From positions 1 through 35,825 of the forward strand of contig CADCAK010000018.1 in the NCBI GenBank assembly GCA_902799385.1: a stretch of 35,825 bases of DNA, in the 5' to 3' direction. A model generated the notes under the pieces. That model made no database searches and was not told where the DNA came from. It was given only the letters and a program-made list of their open reading frames with translations. Numbering within the stretch: position 1 is the stretch's first letter; each line of letters opens with the position of its first letter. Below are positions 23,078 to 30,602 of the stretch, one piece after another. Position numbers and translations under genes: made by a program. The DNA comes from an uncultured bacterium (GTDB lineage Bacteria; Verrucomicrobiota; Kiritimatiellia; RFP12; UBA1067).

Positions 23078-23536
23078 TTACAGCTTTTTAGCGACGTTAG
23101 CCGTCTCGATGGCGGCCTGCATCGCGGAGAAACCCTTGTTGCCCTGCTTGGTGCCGCAGCGCTCCACCGCCTGCTCAAGGCTCTCGGCGGAGACGACGCC
23201 GTCTATCACCGGGACGCCCTGCGAGACGGAAATCTCGGTGAACGCCTTTGCAGTCGCCTGGTTGATGAGGTCGGCATGGGCCGTAGCCCCCTGCACGACG
23301 GCCCCGAGGCAAACAATCGCGTCTGGCTTCGCGGCGGCAAGCTTCGCCGCGACAAAGGGAAGCTCGTACGCACCGGGGACCCTGACGAGAGTCAGGTCCT
23401 TTTCTGCGCCTCCCATGCGGACAAACGCATCTTCCGCGCCCTTAACAAGCTGCTCGACGAGGAAACTGTTGAATCGACTCGCGGCGATCGCGATCCTAAG
23501 TCCCTTGGCCGACAGCTCACCATTGATTTCGTTCAT
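23078..23536 (-). CDS. ribH: 6,7-dimethyl-8-ribityllumazine synthase
   Basis: RibH condenses the ribityl-pyrimidine with 3,4-dihydroxybutanone phosphate in riboflavin synthesis and usually assembles into 60-mers. The 152-aa length is normal. Recognisable parts are IAIAASRFNSFLVEQL, the VPGAYELPFVA loop, CLGAVVQGATAHADL (family: GxVIRGxTxHxD, with the catalytic histidine retained) and the C-terminal RCGTKQGNKG phosphate-binding segment. GGAG lies 8 nt before the ATG. It is the first gene after a strong promoter and seems to lead the operon down to ispH. Confidence 0.95.
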   Translation of the reverse strand: MNEINGELSAKGLRIAIAASRFNSFLVEQLVKGAEDAFVRMGGAEKDLTLVRVPGAYELPFVAAKLAAAKPDAIVCLGAVVQGATAHADLINQATAKAFTEISVSQGVPVIDGVVSAESLEQAVERCGTKQGNKGFSAMQAAIETANVAKKL

Positions 23537-23568
23537 TCACTGCACTCCATTTGCAAAATAGTGCGGAC

Positions 23569-23598
23569 ATTGTATCAAAAAACCGTGCATACTGTCAA
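23569..23598 (-). promoter_or_regulatory. Promoter of the ribH-pfp-HAD-mazG-ispH operon
   Basis: On the minus strand the -35 is TTGACA (23598-23593) and the -10 is TACAAT (23574-23569), with an 18-bp spacer, in the 70-bp gap between recA and ribH. The start would fall near 23562, giving a leader of about 25 nt, too short for an FMN riboswitch. Confidence 0.75.
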
Positions 23599-23606
23599 AG
23601 CCCCAG

Positions 23607-24611
23607 TCATGCGGCTTTCTTCGCCGCCATGGCCTTCGCAGGGTCGGGGGGCGTCGCCTTGGCGAGCTCGACGATCCTTGAGGTCAAGTCTGGGTTCTCG
23701 CGCAGATACGCAATCGCCGCAAGCGACCCCTGGGCGATCTGCTCGCCGCCGAAGGCGAGCCAGCTGCCTCGCCTCTCCACGACGCCGCGGGCGAGCGCCG
23801 CGTCAAGGACGGAGCCCTCCCACGAAATGCCGCACGAATAGAGGATGTCGAACTCGGCCTCGGTGAACGGCGAGGCGACCTTGTTCTTCACGACCTTCAC
23901 GCGCGTGCGGTTCCCCATGACCTCGCCCGCGGCGGACTTTATCGCGCCGATGCGCTGCACCTGTAGGCGGCAGCTCGCGTAGAACTTGAGCGCCTTGCCG
24001 CCCGGCGTCGTCTCGGGGTTCCCGAACATCACGCCGATCTTCTCGCGCACCTGATTCGTGAATATGCAAAGAGTCCCCGTCTGGGCTATCGCGGCGGTGA
24101 GCTTTCGCATAGCCTGCGACATAAGCCGCGCCTGAAGCCCGACGTGGCTATCGCCCATGGCGCCGTCGATCTCGGCCTGGGGCGTCAGCGCCGCGACCGA
24201 ATCGACGACCACGATGTCGACGGCCCCCGACTTCACGAGCTCTTCGCATATAGTGAGCGCCTCTTCGCCGCTCGACGGCTGCGAGACGACGAGTTCCGCG
24301 AGATTGACACCGATCTTCTTCGCGTAGCCCGGATCGAGCGCGTGCTCGGCGTCGATGAACGCCGCCGTCCCGCCCGCCTTCTGGACATTTGCGACGGCAT
24401 GCAGGGCGAGAGTCGTCTTCCCCGAGGACTCATGGCCGTAGAGCTCGACTATGCGTCCCTTCGGAAGCCCCCCGACTCCGAGCGCGAGGTCAAGGCCGAG
24501 GGCCCCCGTGGAGACGGCCTCGACATCCCGCCTCGCCTCGTCGCCAAGCTTCAGTATCGACATCTCGCCGAACCGCTTCTTTATTTCCTTCATCACGTTT
24601 TCAAGCGTCAT
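23607..24611 (-). CDS. recA: Recombinase RecA
   Basis: RecA forms filaments on single-stranded DNA, drives strand exchange and triggers the SOS response. The 334-aa protein contains Walker A GHESSGKT (59-66), the [11 protein letters not shown]alker B strand, the [12 protein letters not shown] loop L1 region, [20 protein letters not shown] (loop L2) and a short C-terminal domain lacking the usual acidic tail; it ends in lysine/alanine. AAGGAG lies 6 nt before the ATG. It starts 18 bp after yraN. No SOS box is obvious before it, in keeping with an internal operon position. Confidence 0.98.
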   Translation of the reverse strand: MTLENVMKEIKKRFGEMSILKLGDEARRDVEAVSTGALGLDLALGVGGLPKGRIVELYGHESSGKTTLALHAVANVQKAGGTAAFIDAEHALDPGYAKKIGVNLAELVVSQPSSGEEALTICEELVKSGAVDIVVVDSVAALTPQAEIDGAMGDSHVGLQARLMSQAMRKLTAAIAQTGTLCIFTNQVREKIGVMFGNPETTPGGKALKFYASCRLQVQRIGAIKSAAGEVMGNRTRVKVVKNKVASPFTEAEFDILYSCGISWEGSVLDAALARGVVERRGSWLAFGGEQIAQGSLAAIAYLRENPDLTSRIVELAKATPPDPAKAMAAKKAA

Positions 24612-24629
24612 GGCTTTCTCCTTTCGACT

Positions 24630-25070
24630 TCAGTCGCCCCAGCGCACGTACCGATCGTCCCTCTCGAACAGCCGTACGCCCGGAATGTGGTCGATCTCGG
24701 CCCTTGCGCGCGACTCCGGCGCGCCGTAGACCTCGATGACGTCGAACCGGTAGCCGCCCTTCCAGCGCTCCTTGGCGAGCCAGGTGCGGCAGGCGCGGCG
24801 CAGGACATCCTTCTTGCGCCGCGTTATGCTCTGGAGCCGCCGCGCATACGGGCTTCGCCGCGCGTGCTGCTTCACTTCCACGAACGCCATCACGTCGTAC
24901 ATGCGGTCGTAGGCGATGACGTCAATCTCAAGCCGCTGGTCGCGGCGGCAGGGGCGGACATTGCGGTCGACTATCTCGTAGCCGTGGACCCGTAGGTACT
25001 CGACCGCGACATCCTCGCCCCATTCGCCGTGCGCGACGCCGACGTTCGACGCGTCAGGCCGCAACGACAT
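24630..25070 (-). CDS. YraN/UPF0102 family endonuclease-like protein
   Basis: The 146-aa protein has the restriction-endonuclease-like core of the family: GEWGEDVAVEYLRVHGYEI, then LEIDVIAYD and FVEVKQHAR, the D...ExK metal-site pattern, followed by KKDVLRRACRTWL and YRFDVIEV. Members are small putative Holliday-junction-type nucleases of unproven role, often near ribosomal or recombination genes. The N-terminus overlaps the preceding 199-aa gene by 17 bp, and recA follows, so a DNA-processing role fits. The GAID form of the motif is LEID here. Confidence 0.88.
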   Translation of the reverse strand: MSLRPDASNVGVAHGEWGEDVAVEYLRVHGYEIVDRNVRPCRRDQRLEIDVIAYDRMYDVMAFVEVKQHARRSPYARRLQSITRRKKDVLRRACRTWLAKERWKGGYRFDVIEVYGAPESRARAEIDHIPGVRLFERDDRYVRWGD

Positions 25071-25653
25071 TGCACGCCTCCCGCGCCTCGCGGCGATAGG
25101 CCGTCGTGTCGTGCTCGACGAGCATCGGGATGCCGAAGCTTATGACGCTGAACGAATTCTCGATGGCGAGGCAGAGCCCGAGCGCCTCCCAGTCGAAGAG
25201 CACGATCCGTGCGCTCGACTCGTCCTTCCCGTCGTTGGAGGTTCGGTAGAGCTCGAGCGAATAGCCGGACATCGGCTCGACCATGTGCCTCAGAACGATG
25301 CGAGTCGCAAACCGCGCCGTCCTGTGGTAGACGCCCTTGCCGTCCTCGATGGACTCGCGCTCTCCCCTCAGCACCTGCACGATGCGCGTCAGGTCGGAGA
25401 AGTCGAGCTTTACGGTGAGCCTGCCGTCCCAGTCGAACTTCGGGAACACCGGGTTTGGCCCCCTGCGGTCGCCGACCGTCAGTTGGTTGGCCATCGTCAT
25501 CATTATGCACCCGTCCGTGTCGTCGTGCGCCGGATGGAGCGAAAGCTTCAGCGCGCATCCCGTGCCCTTGGCGTTCGCATGGTAGAACGCCAGATCCGGG
25601 CGGTATTGGCCGACCTTCGCGGGAACGGCACCTTTAGTTGCATTTTCGTTCAT
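25054..25653 (-). CDS. Unidentified 199-aa protein in the comM-recA cluster
   Basis: I do not recognise this protein with confidence. It has no signal peptide or membrane segment. Visible traits are a tyrosine/arginine-rich N-terminus (VGQYRPDLAFYHANAKGTGCAL), a middle segment with alternating strands (FPKFDWDGRLTVKLDFSDLTRI), and a mixed alpha/beta C-terminus. The layout of short basic and aromatic strands with helices recalls single-stranded-DNA-binding proteins of the PUR/Whirly type, but that is only an impression. AAAGG lies 8 nt before the ATG. It is flanked by comM-like, yraN and recA genes in one direction, so a role in DNA uptake or recombination is a reasonable guess. Confidence 0.75.
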   Translation of the reverse strand: MNENATKGAVPAKVGQYRPDLAFYHANAKGTGCALKLSLHPAHDDTDGCIMMTMANQLTVGDRRGPNPVFPKFDWDGRLTVKLDFSDLTRIVQVLRGERESIEDGKGVYHRTARFATRIVLRHMVEPMSGYSLELYRTSNDGKDESSARIVLFDWEALGLCLAIENSFSVISFGIPMLVEHDTTAYRREAREACNVVAA

Positions 25654-25698
25654 GTTTTTTCCTTTCTTTCGTTTGTCCTTGTTTGCCTCGCTGGGCCA

Positions 25699-27246
25699 TC
25701 AGGCCCAGAAAGAATCCGATCCGCCGTCGAGTTGGCGATACTGGGCGGCGAGGAAGACGTCCTCTCCCGTCACGTCCGCGCGCCCATTTAGGTCGGCGCA
25801 GGTGCGCGCGACCCTGAGAACGCGGTCGTAGGCGCGCGCCGAGAACCGAAGCTTCTCCAGAAGCTCTCTGAACCGCCTCGCCGCCTTCTCGTCCAAGCGG
25901 CAGATGTCCTTCAGGTCACGGCTCTTTGCATCGGCGTTCGTCGCTACGCCCGGCATGCCGCGATAGCGCTCGCGCTGAACTGCCCTCGCGGCGACCACCC
26001 GCGCGCGGATCGCCGCGCTCGATTCGCCCGGCTTGAGCGAGTCGAGCTCGTCCGGCCTTACGGCTGCGACGCCGCACTGGATGTCGATGCGGTCGAGGAG
26101 GGGCCCGGAAACGCGATGCTGGTACTTGAGTATCTGCCGCTGGCTGCAGCGGCACTCGTGCATCGGGTCGTTGTAGTAGCCGCAGGGACAGGGATTCATC
26201 GCCGCGACGAGCATGAAGCGCGACGGGAAGTCGAGCGCGGCCGCAGCGCGCGAGACGGATACGTGGCCGTCCTCGAGCGGCTGTCGAAGGACTTCCAAGG
26301 CGGCGCGCGGAAACTCGGCGAACTCGTCGAGGAACAGGACGCCGCGGTGCGCAAGCGATACTTCGCCGGGGACTGGCCTCGTGCCGCCGCCGAGAAGCCC
26401 GATGGAGCTCACGGTATGGTGCGGCGCGCGGAACGGCCGGGAGGTGACGAACATCCCGCCGCCCTTCTCGCGTCCCGCGACGGAGTGTATCTTCGAGACC
26501 TCAAGCGCCTCGTCTACGCTCATGGGCGGGAGAATCGAGGGTATCCGCCGCGCGATCATCGTCTTTCCCGAGCCGGGCGAGCCGATCATCAAGAGATTGT
26601 GCCCGCCTGCGACGGCGACCTCGACCGCATTGCGCAGGCTCTCCTGCCCCTTCACGTCGGCGAAGTCGTCGCCATGCCCTTCATCGGCAGCGACGAGTGA
26701 AGCGAGGTCGGTGGAGTGGGGCGCTATCTCAAGCTCGCCGCCGAGGAACTTGACCGCCTCGCCAAGGGTCCGCACGGGAATGACGTCGATGCCGGGGACG
26801 ACGCTCGCCTCCTCGGCGTTCTCCTCGGGCACGAGCACAGCGCGGCGGCCTATGCGCCGCATTTCGACTACTATGGGGATGATGCCCCTTACGCGCCTGA
26901 CGCCGCCCGCGAGCGACAGCTCCCCCACGAGCGCGTACTCCGAGAGCGACTCGGTGCGGAGGCGCTGCGTGGCCTTGAGCAGCGCGACGGCGATTGGCAG
27001 GTCGTATATCGGCCCTTCCTTCCTCACGTCCGCCGGCGCGAGGTTCACCGTGACGGCGTATTCGTCCTTGGACCTGAAGCCCGAGTTCTTGAGCGCAGTC
27101 GAGACGCGGTCCTTCGCCTCCTTGACGGCCTGGTCGGGGAGGCCGACAATGGCGAACGAGCCCGTTCCCTTAGATGAGCTCACCTCGATTTCCACCGCCG
27201 ACGCGTCTACGCCGTTGATAGCGCCCGAATAGCATCTTGCAACCAT
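25699..27246 (-). CDS. comM: ComM/YifB-type Mg-chelatase-like AAA+ ATPase
   Basis: The 515-aa protein matches the YifB/ComM family. ComM is a hexameric helicase that promotes branch migration during natural transformation in some bacteria. The N-terminal Lon-protease-like fold (GTGSFAIVGLPDQAVKEAKDRV, DLPIAVALL) comes first. An AAA+ module follows with Walker A GSPGSGKT, the FRAPHHTVS motif, RGVLFLDEFAEF Walker B and MNPCPCGYYNDP with its cysteine cluster. The C-terminal domain contains KLRFSARAYDRVLRVART. The ATG at 27246 (MVARCYSGAINGV) matches the family start. A longer open frame upstream lacks similarity. It leads the comM-199aa-yraN-recA run. Confidence 0.94.
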   Translation of the reverse strand: MVARCYSGAINGVDASAVEIEVSSSKGTGSFAIVGLPDQAVKEAKDRVSTALKNSGFRSKDEYAVTVNLAPADVRKEGPIYDLPIAVALLKATQRLRTESLSEYALVGELSLAGGVRRVRGIIPIVVEMRRIGRRAVLVPEENAEEASVVPGIDVIPVRTLGEAVKFLGGELEIAPHSTDLASLVAADEGHGDDFADVKGQESLRNAVEVAVAGGHNLLMIGSPGSGKTMIARRIPSILPPMSVDEALEVSKIHSVAGREKGGGMFVTSRPFRAPHHTVSSIGLLGGGTRPVPGEVSLAHRGVLFLDEFAEFPRAALEVLRQPLEDGHVSVSRAAAALDFPSRFMLVAAMNPCPCGYYNDPMHECRCSQRQILKYQHRVSGPLLDRIDIQCGVAAVRPDELDSLKPGESSAAIRARVVAARAVQRERYRGMPGVATNADAKSRDLKDICRLDEKAARRFRELLEKLRFSARAYDRVLRVARTCADLNGRADVTGEDVFLAAQYRQLDGGSDSFWA

Positions 27247-27417
27247 GTTCCCATTTCCTTTCGCCTTGTTTGCCAATGCGGGAACATTGTCGCAAATCCG
27301 CGAAATCCGCGTGGGTCGCGAAAGAGTTTTCTTCGTGTCTTTTCCGACCCTATCGCGGGACAATCTGGTACATACCACTTTTTGCGCCCATGTTCGTTTT
27401 CACTGCGGAATGAAGTG

Positions 27418-27423
27418 TATAAT
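27418..27423 (+). promoter_or_regulatory. -10 element of the secreted-protein / GH125 operon
   Basis: A perfect TATAAT lies 36 nt upstream of the ATG at 27460, in the 213-bp gap that separates this operon from the divergent comM-like gene. No clear -35 is present at 16-18 bp; the best nearby run is T-rich (27393-27400). I see nothing else structured in the gap. Confidence 0.5.
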
Positions 27424-27459
27424 ATGCGCCACGTACCACCAACCAGAAAGACAAATACC

Positions 27460-30400
27460 ATGTCAATCAAACACATCCTGAAGTCGTTTACAACCATTCG
27501 GCAGGGCATCGCCCGTGTAGCCGCGATTGCCGTAGCCTGCATTACATTAAGCTCGGTCGCCGATCAGACGATCAGCACCGACACGACGCTAACGGAGAAC
27601 GTAGACGGCAAGCTCACGGTCGAGAATGGCGCGTCGGTGCGCATCGGGGAAAGCATTTCCGTCGGTTCGTATGCAATAAACAGCGGAACTCTCACGATTG
27701 CTGCAGGGAAGACGTTCAGAGCCACCGATTCCGCGTCCAACTACCTGGGCGTGGATACGGCCAACGAAGGATCGTACTGGCACACAGGCAACGTCGGCGC
27801 AATCGTCCTTGAGGAAAACGCGGTCATGGAGGATACGTCGAACAGAGGAGTCCATCTCTTCACCTCACGGTGGGGTAGCGAGGCCCGAATCGTCGTCGGA
27901 TCTGGTGCCAGACTTAACCTCGACTGGAAATACATCAAGGCCAACGGCAACACCTCGAATGAGAATCGGAACAGGGACAACAGGCTCGTACTCGACATAA
28001 GCGGACAGATGACTGTCGGCGAAATCAACACAATGGACTGGTTCTACAACAGCGGTGCGTCCGGCAATCCCAGGTCGTGGCCTACGAACATGGTCGTCAA
28101 CCTCCATGAAGGCGGAACGCTCTCCATCCGCTCGATCCAGAATAGCTACGATACCGCCCAGTCCTTGTTCAACTTCGACGGCGGCACGCTCAAATTCCGC
28201 TGGGACTCGAATTTCCTCCACGACGGCAACCCGCCGGCGGAATTCCATTTCGAGACCGGTTCGCGCGGCGTTCTGAACACCGACGGGCATAACGTCAACC
28301 TCACCTCCGCCAACAGGACATTCCTTTCAGGCGACGGTGCGATGGAAAAGACCGGGAACGGCACACTGACCATTAATACTTCTTACTGCGATGCATCCGA
28401 CTTCACGGGCGACATCTACCTGACCGGTGGCACGCTCAACTTCCCGATCGTCGCCGACGGCATAGCGCGCAAGGTCTACTTCCAGGGCGGCGCACTTGCC
28501 GTTCCCGAGAACGGTACGTTCGTCACCGTCGCGAACGGCGGCTCGGTCGAGTTCGTCTCGGTGGATGGCGCGGCCATCCGGCTCATCTCGAACGGCAACG
28601 CCAAGCTCTGCCCCGCCGGTTCGGTCGTCAGGTGCTCTGGCACGGGCAGCCCCGTCTTCGAGGGCTCATTCGCCCCGGCGGAGAAATCCAGTGCGGCTCC
28701 GATTCCGACGGCGCGTTCGGCGTCGCCCTGCCGGCTGGCGTAGCCTACGGCAAAGTCGGCACTGGCACGGATACGCTTGTCGTCAACGACCTGTCGAACA
28801 TCAACATCCACGAAGGCAAGCTCCGCACCGGTAAGTTCCGATTCTGGCGTATGGTCTTTGACGACAACGCAGGAACAGGAAACGGCGTGCAGATTAGCGA
28901 ACTGTGGCTTTACGATGACCCGGACGAAGACGGCTATGCCACGCGAATCGAACCTGAAAACCGTGATTGGACAGTCAGTTCGCACTCTACATGGGAGAAT
29001 CAAGACGAAAATGTGGAGAAGTTGTTCGACGGCTACACAACGAAGTTCCTCTCGTTTGATGGTTTCAACGGCAACGCCGATATCATAATCGAATTCCCTG
29101 AGCCTCGTGAGATTCGTGCATACCAATGGTGGACCGCCGACGACTGCCTCGATCCGAACAACGGCGACTGCCGTACCCCGACGGCCTGGCACTGGCTCGC
29201 CAGCACGGACGGCGAAAGCTGGATCGAAGTCGCTCGGGTGTCTGGCTTCGATCCCGCGACAAGCAACGAGAATCCCGCTGAATGCGCGACAAATGCCTAC
29301 AAAAAGGCAGGCGATTGGTGGCTCGACTACAGCAAGACGCACCTGTCCAACCCCCTTGCTTCCTCCACCATCACGATTGACTCCGGCGCCGCTCTTCTCA
29401 TTGACAAGGCGGAAGCCGTCAAAGTTGGCAACATCGTTAACAACGGCGGCGCAGTTGAATTGACACAGGCTGGCAGCGTGCTTAACGTCGGCACAGACTC
29501 CACGACCTACCTTCTCGGCGGTGGCGTGACAGGCCCCGGCGGCATCGAAAAGATCGGTTCCGGCACGACACGCGCAAACGGCGTGAACACATATACCGGC
29601 GACACGGTGATTTCAGAGGGAACTTACGCCATTGTCCCATCGCAGACGGCCGCACCGAAGTTCTTCCGCTTCACATTCCAGAACAGGGACCACGACAACA
29701 CCCAGTTCGCATGGCTCAAGCTCTGCTCGGCGGACGGGGCAATCCAGAGCACGGGACTGACCCCGACAAACCTTGGGACCGGCGACAAGCAAGATATAGG
29801 CGTCAGCGCCGCAGACCTGGTTCCCGGCACATACTCCCGCGTAACAGGTTTCCAAGAATGGAACCCCAGCACCGAAAGCATCGAGCAAATATTCGACGAA
29901 AACGAAAACACAAAATACGGCGGCTCACCGCATGGGAACGAGTGCCAAATCGTGTTTCGACTGAAAGACGACGCCGCACCGATTGCGTGGTACGACGTAA
30001 TGTCCGGCGGAGACGACGAAACCAACTCTGACCGCCGCCTCACGAACTTCAGGCTCGAGGCAAGCGGCGACGGTGTGAGCTGGCAAACAGTCTCCAGCGT
30101 CGAAGTCACAGATCGGACGGCAAAGAACAAGGCTTGGTACAGCGGTGGAGACGGCTTCTACATCCGTCTGCCATCTGCGACAGACGCGACGATTCCCGCC
30201 GAATCTACGGTAGAGGTCAAGCCGGGGGCAACGCTCGTCGTGAATACTGCGATGACGATCTCCAAGCTCCGCATCAACCTGGACGACGGAAACGCCACGC
30301 CGGGCAAGATCATCGGCTTCACCCCCGCGCTGAACGGACGGCTTGAGCTGATTTGCACCGACGCCGAGATCCAAAGCAAGATCGCGGCTTACAAGGACAT

Positions 30401-30569
30401 CCCGATCGCCCTCGACTTCGAATCTATTTCCGCGACGGCCAGGGCACCCCTCAATAAATGGAAGTGCACGTTGAACGGCAATAGGTGCGCCTACCGCCTT
30501 GTTCCAGTCGAGGGGACCGGAAACTCAAAGCTGAAGCCCATGGGCTCGTTCACCATGTACATCCGCTGA
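27460..30569 (+). pseudogene. Frameshifted secreted beta-strand-repeat / discoidin-like protein (copy 1)
   Basis: From the ATG at 27460 the frame is open to 28743 (427 codons). The homologous continuation is in the -1 frame and runs to 30569. The switch must lie between about 28630 and 28743, near GCGGAGAAATCC (28678-28689). Joined, the product would be about 1036 aa, close to the intact neighbour's 995. It has a signal peptide ending around TLSSVA-DQ, beta-strand repeats and a first F5/8C (discoidin)-like domain (RFWRMVFDDN...CRTPTAWHWLASTDGESW). An autotransporter-associated repeat (GGGVTGPGGIEKIGSG), a second discoidin-like domain and a beta-rich C-terminus follow. No canonical slippery heptamer is visible, so mutation or sequencing error is more likely than programmed frameshifting. 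The probable role is surface carbohydrate binding. Confidence 0.8.
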
Positions 30570-30602
30570 TAAACATTCAGCCGACCAAAAGACAGGCAAA
30601 CC

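Noticed and set aside
23537..23606. FMN riboswitch before ribH
   Set aside because: The predicted leader is only about 25 nt, too short for the FMN aptamer.
28670..28690. Programmed -1 ribosomal frameshift in the first tandem surface protein
   Set aside because: No X-XXY-YYZ slippery heptamer or following stem-loop is visible at the frame change, so mutation, phase variation or sequencing error is preferred.
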